This document shows, one piece after another, positions 11,001-23,200 of a DNA stretch of 64,000 bases. The first letter of the stretch is position 1; every line of letters starts with the position of its first letter. A model generated the notes under the pieces. That model made no database searches and was not told the origin of the DNA. It saw only the letters and a program-made list of their open reading frames with translations. The DNA is taken from the NCBI RefSeq assembly GCF_003589595.1, contig NW_020653337.1:1723525-1787524 (forward strand), written 5' to 3'. This stretch comes from Hyposmocoma kahamanoa (Eukaryota > Arthropoda > Insecta > Lepidoptera > Cosmopterigidae). A program made the translations under genes and the position numbers.

Positions 11001-14000
11001 ACGCATGAAGGTGCTTTTCCACCGGCGATGCGAGACGAGATGAGACAAGACGAGCGCTTCGTCGGAGGAAATGGTCTGGATTGATGACGAGGATAGGCGA
11101 AGCGAGAATTGAAATATTTCTTGATGTAATATTGAATCATATTGTTGCCTACATAGAGTGACTTGCGATGACTATTAATATCAATCACGTGATTTGAGAT
11201 TTAAAAAAAATAGCTTCCGTTAACATAATTAGTAATAGTAATTTATGAGACATGTTACTTCAGCCGCGTGTTTATAGCTAGACGAACTGAGCACTGAATC
11301 TTATCCATAATCACAGCGCGAGGACGCGATGGCAATTTTTGGTGGAAATAGGTCGGCGAGATTTCAATCCTCGTCTCGCCACATCTCGTCTCGCCTTACC
11401 GGTGGAAAACCATGAAATAAGATGTAATGAGTGTAGAGCAGAAGTACCCAAACTTTTGTTGTCTCGTGGACCACAATTATATACACATTTTTTCTGTTTT
11501 GCGTAGACTCCGTGCCTTTCTAATGATTTTTTAGGAATTCATCAACCTGAAATGTGTTTTTGACACTGACACAGTGCTGCCCTGTGTTACATTTATTTAC
11601 CCATTACTTATGTATGTATAATATAGTTTATGACGATACCAATTAGGCCCACTTATCTCTAACTTTTGCAAAGTTCTTTCAAAATCAGACAAGAGCCGGT
11701 GGCAGAACAGCGACGTGGGTTCAATGATCGCGCGCGCAGCCTTCTTGACGCCATCGAGGCCAGACCGGCCTTCTGCCTTGATCACGAAATCAGGGATGCC
11801 CTTATCGACTTCCTTCAGAGTGACGTAAGTATAGCCAATGTTATTTACTCAAGACCTTTGCTTCTGTGATAGAAAACCCTTCAGAGAAACTTGCGCTCTG
11901 CAGTTACACGCACAGCTGCGGTCACATGTATTAGGTTAGATGTCTCTGCGGCTATGAAACACGGAGGGAAAGTGTTTTGCTTCATGGAGCATTCAATCAA
12001 ACCGACTAAATGTAAAAAAACAGCTTGTATTTTTATGACGCCAATCGAAAAGGTCTTTTCGATTTTTGAGTTATGACAGTATTGGTTTCATGTACGACTA
12101 TTGTACTTTCAACATTTAAAGCACTCTCCCTCCATGTCCTGCAGCTGTATGATACCCTGTATTATATATACTTACTTCGAAACATAAACATTGTTTTGTG
12201 AGGAATAAAACTACAGGACGAATTGAGTAAAAATCTATTCTTAGCAGTTGAAGATGAACAGATTGACTAATGACCGCTGTACCTTCTAACACGCGCCAAA
12301 AGATAAATTTACAAAATGGCCGTCTATACAGGAGCTGAAAAGCCACATGGTGACTGCCACGATGGAGTCGGTGAAAGACATGATCCGCGAAAACTTCAGC
12401 TACGAGGTGACAAGTGTTTATCTGCCGCTGCTACGGCGCTCGCAGCGGAGACTGGCTCGCAGGGTCACTAGGGTTCTAGAGGAGGGATTCTTAGAACGTG
12501 AGTCCTATGGTCCTCGAAAGATTCCATAAACTCCGAAATGCTAATAGATGGCATGATCATCGAGTTTAAACACGCAAGCGTTTCGTTAGACGCTTGTATT
12601 TACAAATTTTCATATAATTTCTAGAAGCGCTGCAAGCGCACATCTGCCGCGCGTCAGTCGTACGTCAATCGCGCTTCTGTTCCATTTAAAGCTAGTAATG
12701 ACAATGGATGAACTTTGAATCGGAGATTTTATGGACAATGTGCAATTTAATTTTACCTGCTTCAGTGTAATTAGAAGTTTTTCTTCTGAAGAAGAACATT
12801 GCTTTCTAAAAGATAAAATAACTCAATTAACATGATTTTTTTTTTCATTAAAAAAAATTGGTATATTGATTATTTTCACAAAATAAAGGCTACGAAGGGA
12901 AGGAAATTCTAATACATTCCGATATTTTTTTTTTCTTCCTCCGTTTGAGCAAAATAAGTTCAAGTAACGCTACGTCTGAATAGATGTCATAACTGACTAC
13001 AAGGATATGCATAAAAATTTGATCGCACTTCAGTAGCGCAACAATCGCACGACTGTATAACTAACGCACGACGGACGCGGGACTACAAGCGCCTAAGTTA
13101 AATGCGCCCTTATATTATGCACGTTTTTGTAAAATATTTACTTCCATCTTTCCTATAAAACACTCCTCTGGCGAAAGTGCCTGCTGTAGCGTCGTGATCG
13201 TCGTGGTTCAGGCTCACAAGAGCACCTTCAGCTCCGCTCCTTAAATGACTATGGTCAAGAGACTTCAGCTCGTCCTTTTATCCGGTTCCGGTGGAGCTGT
13301 CGAAGTCATCAGCGCCCGACTGCAATATCCTTCAGAAAGAATACCGTAACAAACCGGTTTGGTCTAAAAACCGCGAAGTAGTCTTTATGTATGTTTGATT
13401 TCGTAAATGTTTACGTAACCAGTGGAAGCGAACACGGCATCGTTCTCGAGCTCGGTGTATCGCATATCGCGGTCGCTAAGGCGCGCGCTAGAGAGGCATC
13501 ATTGGCTGTTAGAAGAGGCTGGACCTCGCTGCAGGATGCGATTCACTCAGCTACGAAGCATTATAGAAGGGTATGTTATATCTTTTAATATAGGTGAGTC
13601 ATTGTGGTTTTCAGTAAAAAAATCCAGACTTTCGATACTACTTCAAAATAGATACTTATAGGCTAGACTTTTAGGCTGTGAAAACATGATATTTTAATTT
13701 AATGAAAAATTTTTATTTTTTAATGAAAAATCATTAATGATGAAAGTTATTTTTTCGTTTTTGTAGTGGTAACAAAAAGTGTTTTCAGATAGAGAGGACC
13801 TATTTTTACTACCGTTCTTCAGATTACATTAAGCTTCACTCTTGCCATGTCCATGTAACCATAATAAAAAAAATATTGTTGGTGAAGCAGATTTTTTTAA
13901 TTTAGCATTTTTTAATATTAAGAGAAAATAATTTTTTATTTTCCTTCATTTGGTTCTCATTGTTAACTTACTATACCTACCAGAACAATCACTTCGTAAG

Positions 14001-16796
14001 GTATAACACAAAAGCACATAGAACATATTAATTATCACAGGTAACTTTAATTTTAAACTATATATATATTAGGTAACTTTAATTTAATTTATAACTTGAC
14101 TTTGATTTATGATTTTAATAAAATGCTAAATGTGTTTTCTTTCTTCTTTACAATGATATTAATTTGTGAACTTTGTTTCAACAGAGTGCTACAAAAAGAA
14201 GTGCAGCAGTGGCAAAGCGAAGCCCTGAGCACTGTTTGCGTGCCTGCCGTGCAGGACGTCCCGGATTGGATGGAAGTGGAAGAGCCCGCGCCGCAGTTCG
14301 AGTTCCCGCTCAGTCCCCCGCAACCCGCGGACCCTGAACGGTCCATAATAGATCAATTGGTGAGGTTATGGGCTTATCTGTTTCTTGTATCTCAAAATTT
14401 AATAATAAATTGTAGAATTAGTCAAAATTATGTGTAATGGCATGTAATAAATACACAACTAACTATAACAATACGTAGTTTTTCCATGTGTTTGTTGCAG
14501 ATCTTTGTTTCGGTTTTTAACGACTTTTGCCGTAGCCTATCTATGAGAAATCTATGAAAGTTTTTCTTCACTCAGGGGTACCTTTACAGCTACCAGCCGC
14601 TGACTAGAGATGTTATATAATAATTGTAATTAAGTTTTATTGAATGTCAAGATGTGTCACCACATAGATATTCAATAGTTTTTTTTGTGAAATTACTTCA
14701 CTATCTTGTTATAATTATTAAACCAATAATGAACACTTAAAAAATTCACTTCGCTCCGACTGGATTCAATCCAACGTCCCCTGGCAAACCGTGCAAAACG
14801 CTATGCCAACTAAGCCATGGAACGAGAAGGTAGAATTAGTCAAAATTATGTGTAAAGGCATGTAGTAAATACATGTAACAATGATAGTCATGGTAAATAA
14901 TAACGCACACATTAAATAATAACGCACACACTCAACATAGGTAGCTAAATATTTAGTAACTATCAGTACCGTATGATTATTATTATTATTATATTAATGT
15001 GACAGACGACCACCACACCACATTGATTATTGATTGGTCTCAAATTATGAAATTCCTTGTATTATGGGCACTATGGACTCTACCTAGAATGTAGACAGGG
15101 ATCAATTTACAAAAATTCGTTTCACAAATTGGTTTTACCCGAAATCGAACTTGATTACTTCCTCATCTACAACAACAACTTAAACAAAAAAAACTTAATT
15201 ACAATTATTATTAAAGCGACATCTTTAGTCGGCTGCTGGTAGCTGTTAAGGCACCTGGCTGAGTGAAAAAATATATTTCTCACAGATGGCGCCACGGCAC
15301 GTCGTTAGAAAACCAAAATTAAAGATCTACAACAAGCATAAGAAAAATTCGTAAGGACAGCTGGTTCGTTTCGTGGCTTAGTTGGCATAAGCGTCTGGCA
15401 CGGTTTACTGGAAGACGTTAGTTCGAATCTAGCCGGCTCGAAGGAATTTATTCAAGTGTTCGGTCTTTGTATTAATAATTATACCAAACTAGTGGAGTCT
15501 GGCCAATCGTTATGTACGGCAGCGAGGCATAATGGACCATCAAAGAAGAAACCAGATGCGTCTCGACGCATTCGAGTTGTGGTGTTACCGCCGCATGGTA
15601 CAGAAAGTCAAGAACGAGACGGTACTCCTGCGCATTAATACCTCACGTCAGCTGATACGGACCATCAACAAGCGCAAAATAACACATGTCAGTATATATA
15701 CCGACTCTATATCTGTATCGATACCGACTGCTCCAACTTATAATGATGGGAAGGGTTGAAGGCAAGAGACGCGCTGGAAGACGTAAAAGTCATGGTTACA
15801 CAACATGAGGGAGTGGACCGGAGTCACGAGCGCTGAACAACTGTTTCGTTTGGCCATGGACAGGGTCAAATTTTCCATATGGACGGCCAACCTCCAGTAG
15901 TGGAAAGGCATTTTAAAAAGTGAAAAAAAATTGAATATCGTTGTGGTGAAACATCCTAACTTTCAGTAAATTTAAATAAAATCAATAGTAATTTTGAATT
16001 TAAACTATTAATTTCTTCCTATCAGATGAAAACAGCAGAGATTAATAAGCAAATCGAAGATGGCGATGTAAACGGATCGTTCGAGCGCGCTTTGTCCGCC
16101 GGCGATTTGTCGCTGGTGGTGGCGGCGTGTCGCGCAGCAGACCCGGCACAAGTCTTCACACCCTGTCGTCTGACACAGACTGTGCTTCTTTCACTTGCGC
16201 AGCAGCTTGCCACGGACATGGTCCACGAGACACAACTCAAGTGCAGGTTAACAATTAAGTTACAGAGGCGAGCACAGTGGCGTAGCGTGGGCAATATTGC
16301 AATGTACTAGTAAAAATTACTTTTATTTAAAATTAGAAAATAATTTCCCATATTTGAGAAAACGATATCCTGAAAAACATAAAGGTGGCGATGTCAGGCG
16401 AACATAAAAACACAAATGAGCCGAGCCTGCCCCAACGAACTACGTTTCTAATCGTGAAAATAGAGGGGGCAGGAAATTTAAGGTTGGCCCCAGCTGAAAT
16501 CGACGCTACGCCACTGGGCGAACAGTACCATAAAAATCGGATGAGAGGTGGTTTGAATTTAATACATTGTCAGCTATCGAAATCATTATTGTTTACATAT
16601 AATTCTTTCCCTCAGATATCTCGAAGAAACGTTAATAAACTTGGACCCGGTACACCCAGCTACGTGTACCTATCTGCCTCTCGTCGTTAGTGAGATTCGA
16701 AAGCACCTTAACAACTTTCTCGCCAAGTTTCCAAGCCATGTCGCTCGCCGCAGAATCACACTGATTGTGATGGCGGCCAATAATCTTTTAAAATAA
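8049..16796 (+). CDS. Ge-1/EDC4 paralog lacking the WD40 region (467 aa, 8 exons)
   Basis: Exons 8049-8283, 10828-10969, 11689-11824, 12332-12497, 13423-13570, 14185-14359, 16026-16246 and 16616-16796 join with matching phases throughout and have GT/AG borders (1404 nt, stop TAA). Residues about 60-125 form a charged heptad-like helix (VLEKKIDKLSDLFLEQ...). Residues 127-334 correspond to the helical middle region of EDC4, with a Pro/Glu-rich linker near 295-330. Residues 335-467 are the C-terminal domain (GDVNGSFERALSAGDLSLVV, DPAQVF, VLLSLAQQLATD, YLEETLINLD). The last two exons share splice positions and phases with the Ge-1 copy at 515-1880, so this is a tandem duplicate. The start is the first ATG after an in-frame TAA near 7996, with no good acceptor between them, so no WD40 propeller (normally the N-terminal third) is encoded. 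A decapping-scaffold-derived role such as oligomer formation or P-body binding is inferred. An upstream exon I cannot see remains possible. Confidence 0.82.
8719..9096 (+). mobile_element. P-like element with THAP-domain remnant
   Basis: Inverted termini of about 20 bp (CTTAGAATAATAACGCATAG and complement) are flanked by AGTGATGT and AGTGAAGT, an 8-bp duplication with one mismatch. Inside, an ORF at 8864 opens MTKYAVNECKNTTDK and continues ITFHK, a THAP-like start whose first cysteine appears lost. It lies in intron 1 of the Ge-1 paralog. Confidence 0.65.
9530..9860. repeat. degraded LINE-end-like repeat
   Basis: AAAGAAAGAAA is followed by TTTATT..CACA and, further on, CGCTGATTTTCAGC. The same order of motifs appears at about 30735-31000, so this is one interspersed family in two copies. 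No coding sequence remains. Confidence 0.4.
11010..11411. mobile_element. foldback MITE
   Basis: The ends are complementary: GGTGCTTTTCCACCGGCG on the left and TACCGGTGGAAAACC on the right, with further GAGACGAGATG/CATCTCGTCTC pairing inside. It is located in intron 2 of the Ge-1 paralog, shortly after exon 2. Confidence 0.6.
14575..14830 (-). mobile_element. tRNA-derived SINE, family B (minus strand)
   Basis: Read on the minus strand it has the CCATGGCTTAGTTGGCATAG head and a mutated B box. It lies in intron 6 of the Ge-1 paralog, about 400 bp from an opposite-strand copy at 15229. Confidence 0.6.
15229..15482 (+). mobile_element. tRNA-derived SINE, family B
   Basis: The head holds an intact A box (TGGCTTAGTTGG) and a B-box-like GTTCGAATC, and the tail is GGTCTTTGTATTAATAATTA. 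It lies in intron 6 of the Ge-1 paralog. Confidence 0.7.
15490..15905 (+). pseudogene. 3' end of a non-LTR retrotransposon ORF (decayed)
   Basis: Pieces in shifting frames read RLDAFELWCYRRMVQ, KVKNETVLLRI, then EGKRRAGRRK and REWTG-like sequence. This order is characteristic of the region C-terminal to the reverse transcriptase in RTE/CR1-like LINEs. Frameshifts and stops show it is dead. It is located in intron 6 of the Ge-1 paralog, directly after a SINE. Confidence 0.6.
16274..16516. mobile_element. MITE with CAGTGGCGTAGCG termini
   Basis: It begins CAGTGGCGTAGCG and ends CGCTACGCCACTG, perfect inverted ends. It fills most of intron 7 (16247-16615) of the Ge-1 paralog and explains the open frame seen there. 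Confidence 0.75.
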
Positions 16797-17237
16797 TTAA
16801 AAATAATCTTGTTATTATTTTTTGTTGATTTCTTAAAATAATAAAATCTATTATTTTATTATGGGTGCATGGTGTATGTCATTTCCATCCCTACCTACCG
16901 GCAAAATTATGAAAAAAGTTTTATGAGCCTGTTCTCTATTACGTCACATAATTATTAATACTAGGCGATTTGTGATTGGTGGATTAGACATTAAATTGAT
17001 ATCCCTTCCACTAATAAGCCAATCGATGATAAGAAGAATAATTAGACGTCACATTGAAAACTGGCTTAGTTGTCAATTGCCTTCTGTCATTGTAGTTCTG
17101 TCATTCAGTTTATTTATAATATTTTTATTGTACAAATTATAATACGAGAATAGAATGAAATTTGCATTATAAAGCCGTCGACTGAAGTCTGCTTGTGAAC
17201 CGAACAGTATTAGTGTCGCGTTAGAGGTGTTACTAAA
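16797..17237. other. spacer between the Ge-1 paralog and scf, probable scf promoter and 5' UTR
   Basis: No coding sequence. The AT-rich spacer should hold the paralog's polyadenylation site and the scf promoter. A TCATTCAGTT string at 17101-17110 resembles the arthropod initiator (TCAGT), but no TATA box is convincingly placed. Confidence 0.35.
16840..16845 (+). terminator. candidate polyadenylation signal of the Ge-1 paralog
   Basis: AATAAA starts 44 bp after the stop codon at 16794-16796, followed by a T-rich stretch. This would give a very short 3' UTR and leave about 390 bp before the scf start codon. Confidence 0.5.
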
Positions 17238-20200
17238 ATGGCTTCTCAGTATTGGTTTTCGTTGATGCTGCTCGTTAGCCACGAGCTGCTGCACTGCGCT
17301 TCAGCGGCGGTACATCAACACAGCGTGGACACGACCGAGCGGGAGTCGGACGGCAGTTTCCGCGCGCGAGACGCTGGCCACTACGACGACGAGGCGCGTC
17401 ACAATGTTGAATTCGACCACGAGGCCATTTTAGGTGCCCCACTTTGTTTACATCTCTTTGTTTGGATGTTATACGACGCGAGTGCGCCGGCCGGGTATCG
17501 CAATGCTCAGTCGTTGATAAGAAATGCAATAGCGCAACAGTGTGCGATGTCCGTGAAAGTCGCACTGGCGGTGTTGGTGCCGGTTTTTATTGTGGTCACG
17601 TATTACTGTTCCATAGGAAGCGTGAAAGAGGCGGAAGAGTTCGATAAGCTGACCCCAGAAGAGTCGCGTGCGAAGCTGTCGTTGCTGCTGCCCAAAATGG
17701 ACATCAACGGAGACAAGCACTTGGACCCAACAGAACTTAAAAAGTGGATTCTTAAATCATTTCAGTGAGTAACAATCAATTTCTAGTTTCTGCTACTGTA
17801 GTGTTGTGTAAGTGGCTAATGAGCAGTTGAAACTCAACAACGATAGACATTTTACGGTGCATGTTTACAGCATGGCCTTATCAGTAATTAATCAATTAAA
17901 AGTTGCGAAAAGAATAACTTTTCCACTACTGTAATTGAAAAAGAACATAAACTACAAGAAATAATTTAGACTAAACATGATCCTAGATTCTGAGTTATTA
18001 ATTTCATTATGTAGAACATACGAAAGAATGTACACAACAAATTGAAAAAAGAAACTAGTGTTTCTATACTAAAAATTTCATTTTTAACGGTCATTTTCAA
18101 TTTTTTTTTACATCACAATGTAGCTCTTTATGCCTAAGACAATGGCATTTTAATTATTCATTTAATTTTTGAAACCTACATAAAAACCTATTTTCAGCTG
18201 TAGCTTCAGTTGAATGAGATTCTTTTATGTATGTGTACATGATAAGTCAAGACCAACATTTAACATAACGATAACTCAAATTTTGTAGAATTTGCATTTG
18301 TAACAATAATTTAAATTAATTCAGAATTAAGAAAATAATACAAAAAGTAATAATCATATATTTTATAATGTACGGTGATAACTTGTAGTAAAGAAGTCAT
18401 TAATGTAATGTTTGAAAATGAAAAAAGTAATTGCAAGTGAAAAGTTCTAATTTTTAAGTTACCATAGTGTTCATTGCTGGTGTTGAAATTACATTGTCTG
18501 TTTTAAAATGTTTTTAACCGACTTCAAAAAAAGGGGGAGGTTCAATTGAACTGTTTTTTTTATGTATTGTATGTATTATTATGCAATAACATATGTAAAC
18601 AGATTTTGGTGATTCTTTTTTGTTGGAAAAAGGGTACTACAGAAGTGGTTCCCTTTAAGTTTGAAAAAAATATTCCAACTCTAAGGGTGGCAAACTAGGG
18701 GATGAATGACTTTCGAGGTCGGTTTTTTTAGTACTTTGTACTGAGATTATTTGTTTTACTTTTAATTTTATTAAATTCTTTCTTTTTCTATTGTAACTAT
18801 CCAATGTTATCAAGTTTGTAAATACACTACTACAAAGTACTACTGTAATGTTTACACAATCCTACAAGATATATATATGTAAATCCCACTGTTCAAAAGT
18901 CTCCTCTGAGGTCATTGCATTACAGTTTTTGATCTCAAAGGAGACCAGTGAACATATATTCATAATTATACCTCAATAATATTACAGTAAGTTGCAGTAA
19001 GTTTCCAGTTTTTTTTAAAATAAATTTTATGTATAATTATAGAATGTAGAAGCATTTATTATTATTATTATAAGCGTGGCTTGAAGGCTCATGCCATAAA
19101 ATCTGTCAGAGCCAGGAAAGTCCTTCAGTTCTTCAATGCTGTGGGCCTTGGCTCTGCACTGTAATTAGTGGTGATCACAATAAATATTTGACCATTGACT
19201 CATCAGTCAATGGTCGCGCTGATCAAGGGATGCATAGGTCCTGAATGCAGCCACCCTAACAATAATACAGGCTGGCCTATTCAATGTCTGAACACCAGGT
19301 ATACCAGAAAAAAGCTAAAAACAGAAAACAAGCTACATCGTTTACCACTAATTACAACTTATTTTTTTGCTCCTGTCTTAACATCCCATTTTTCTTTTTT
19401 TTTTTGGACACGCATTAGGGAAACCCTGTACCGCGGGTGCCATGGATACACATAGACAACCACAAATAACACCCAAACTCACGAGAGAAATAAATATAGG
19501 CAATACAAATATTTCTCCCAGCCCACTATATTTTTATTTTTTTATTAGCTACTGCCATTCTCTCAATATATCTCGCTTTTTATGTCGCTGTCACGCAAGT
19601 CGCGCCCTATCGTGCCAGCCCTACAGGATTCGAACCCGGTACCCATGGCGGACCAGCATAATAACCGTAAGGCCATGGGGGCACTTATGTTCACTTAGAG
19701 AAGTACAGATACGTCTCATCTACGTCTTGGCAGAATTTATTGTGCCTGCTTTTACTTAGCTTAAACTTGTTCATATTCAAACCATTACCATGACAACCCT
19801 GGTTAGCTTTCCGAAGCTGTACCTGCATATTATCAGGTCTTCTGTGGTACAAAAACAATCTACAAATAGCAACTTTCATATCTTCCTGGGATCGTTTAAG
19901 TGTCTTCACACTTTAATGTCAAGATAAACCAAATTATAACAATTTTATTGTACAATAAATATGATTAATTTTCTTCAATGCAATGAATTATATCAAAATG
20001 TATCTTATTATATTTGCACAGACTAATTTACAATTATTTAAAGTTAATATGAAATATTCTCATCATTTTCAAAATGGTTCATGATACCATTGTATAATAC
20101 AGGAACCTCTCAAGAGAGGAAGCCCAAGAAAGGTTGAAAGACTCGGACACAAACAATGATCAAATACTGACATGGGCGGAGTATCTACAGGACACATTTG

Positions 20201-23200
20201 GTGTTGACACTGATGAAGAACTCAGCGCAGAGGACATGGGAGACAGTGGCATGGTAAATCTAAACTATGTACAGAGATTTATATATTAAAGATAAAGATG
20301 CTTGAACGGCTCGGGCCGTATTTCAAAATGCATGTGAAATTGCATGTCTACAATCACACTTGGAGTTATAATGTATACAGGGGTATTTTTAAAATAAAAT
20401 ATTAACAGCTTAGCAGGTCTGTATTACTAGCATTATAAACAACAACTTTTATTCCATTATTTTTAGGCTCAATTCATGTTGCGGCGGAACGGAATGGAAG
20501 TGAATTTTTGTAGCGATATTGTACAGAGCATAATTAACTTTATGGTCAAATGTGTAACGTAGAAACTAGATACGAGTCAAAGTCTTCCATGGAGTGTGCG
20601 AGAATTCCGCAGAAAATTTTGGCTCGTATCTAGTTTGTACACAATTAACCATAAAGTCCATTATGCTACGTACAATATCGTTACAAAAATTCGCTTCCAT
20701 TCCGTTCCGCCGTAATATAAATTGAGCCTAAATAATTCATCAGATTTCATGTTCATACAAAAATAAAAATATTTAAATAGATCTAAACGGTGATAATTCT
20801 GCGTGGTAACAAAAGTAAATACTGTGTAAATACAAGTCCGATGCAAAATGCGGGAGCGGGGTGGGGAACATCGGAGAGACACTTACACATTTGAACTTAC
20901 TACCAATTTCAGATGTAAAAAATGTCAAATAGTACAAAAAAGCTTTATTGCTTCGACCACATAGAGGCGACAGTGCGTCCGGGCGCGGGAAATACCTCGC
21001 CTTAAGTTTCTATATGCGTTCGACCAAATTTTCTTTTGCGTTGCTTGCGTAACTCTAATAAAAGCAGGAAATTGTCTTGATCTTTATTCGGCTGCTTTTG
21101 ATGTCATACTTGCCGCCTTCGTGTCCTGGTAAGCATTCGCTTTCGGATCCTTTTTCTTTTTTTCCCGCTGAAACGCGTTTGTGAGACTGATCTTTCGTAA
21201 ATGAAATGAAATGAAATCTTTTATTTCAGGCAATGAAATGCCCATAGACAAAGTGTTAGTAAACAACTAAAACTTAGACTATTGTTAGTACATACAGCAC
21301 AAATTAACCTAACCTTATTTTATATACAAAAGAACCGATTTGATTTGCCCAATCCAATACCATAGGATTGGGCAATCAAATCTGCCTGCAATCGTTTTCA
21401 GGATGCTGTTGGGACTCTTTCTGACACGAGTCAAGAGGGAGACGATCTTTTTCCTCATCAAAAAACTCATGAAACAAAAGTTGTTGTTAATGGTGTTGTT
21501 TTGGTAATATTGTATTGCGAGGTTGTTATTATTTTACAAATTATCGTGTATAGGATGTATATAGTACATTTCTGTTAGAATTAACATGTATCGTTGTCAA
21601 TATTTATAAAGGGCAAGAAGAAAAGCGGTTTAAAAAATGTAAAACGAAAACTGACTGATGTAAGTTTATTTAACGTGTGAGGTCCTACTGCCGCGCGTAA
21701 GCAACATTATTCAAACAAGTGTAATTATTTGGGTGTGTTTTTATATTTGTTGAAAGGAATCGGACGTAAATTTAAAGAAGCTTGTTTTATCCATCCAATC
21801 CGAACTACCCACCGACTATCCGACAAAAAAAAAAGTGGAATGAAACTCAATTGTACAGATAAATTAAGCTCTTTTAACTTGGTAGTGTGGTCACTGTGTT
21901 TGGTAATGCAATTTTTTTTGTTATAAGCACATAACAAGCACAAACATTTTGAATGAGCACGAGCACTGTGAGAAAAACCACAAAACAAAATTTGTTTGCG
22001 ATGCAGAAAAAATGGCGGTTTTTTTGTAATTACAGTTTTTACACAAATTAATTTTTATTTTAAGTATATTACGTTTTGAGTTTCTTAATTATTTGTTACC
22101 ATTTTAAGGTGATGGTTCTATAGCTAATACTCAATAAATAAATACACGCAATGCACTTTTCTGCGAATTGTATAAAAAAAAACTGAACTTAATTTTTCTG
22201 CGCACGTCGTTCTGCGAAAAGATAGGCTGCTATACAAAAGGTGTCTGACGAAAATGTTCACAATGGATATTTGACATGCAATCCCAGGATATGATGTCCA
22301 TTATTTCTTAACCATTAAAAGCTGACGAAAAATTTCAGCGTTCAACGTGCTTCATGGTCCTTTGTAACTGAGTCAAAGAGCCATTTGATTATCATATTAT
22401 TAAATTTGTAGCGTGTCAACCCCATCTAACGCGCCCTGATCGTACTCGTAAGCATCTACGACAACCCATCCCTTGGTGATATAATTAATTCGTTTTTTTA
22501 AATATAGATGGGGCCGCTCGCCATCGACCTAGTTTTGCCAAAATATTACCTTTTCCATGACTAAATATAGTAATAATCAAATGACTTAGGGACTCACCAC
22601 ATGTATTCACACGGGATCGCAATAAGCCGGAATGAAAAATTCCGCTCGCCGACGCGAAACACACAACGTCATTCTCGCTTTTATTTTTTTATTACATGGA
22701 CATATGGACATGTCATATGACATATGTCATGGACATTTTTTTCTGACTGGCTTAATGCATTCCGTGTCGATTAGGGTGGTGGCTCCTTTAAGCACGATTA
22801 CCGACCCTCACCCCCGCGCGTAGTAAATGTTTGTTCCAGATAGGTAAGTTTTTAAGTGTACGCGTCTTTCTCCTATTTTAGTTCTTGTTTAAAGTATGTA
22901 CTTTTACGTTTGTACGTTCTTTACCAACTTAATTTTATTTAGCATGGTTAATTTTACATACACTGTATTGTATGTCAAATAATTTTGTTTTTTATTTACA
23001 AAATCGATGATGAGATTTCATTGCTCACTAAGACTAGTGGGATATTGAATTTCGGATTTGTTTGCTTAAATTGTAAGTGTACATATTTGACGTTATTTTT
23101 ATCGATATATAGTTCGAGGACGAGTTAACGAGTAACTTCCCGCCAGATCACAAATTGGTGAGCTTAAAATATTGATTGTACCTATTATTTCCATCGTGTT

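Noticed and set aside
12408..12409. Alternative donor GAG/GTGACA within exon 4 of the Ge-1 paralog
   Set aside because: Using it would break the phase with exon 5 and remove a conserved-looking helical stretch. The donor at 12498 (GTGAGT) is stronger and in phase.
16385..16690. 101-codon open frame between the last two exons of the Ge-1 paralog
   Set aside because: It is mostly a MITE with CAGTGGCGTAGCG ends. Only the part from 16616 is exon, and that is read in another frame.
17275..17565. 96-codon minus-strand open frame over scf exon 1
   Set aside because: It is antisense to a clear coding exon and its frame is a by-product of that exon's composition.
17434..17616. Open read-through of scf intron 1, giving a 176-codon frame
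   Set aside because: Removing 17434-17616 joins ILG to SVKEAEEF exactly as in reticulocalbins and has good GT and AG borders. The read-through sequence matches nothing in the family.
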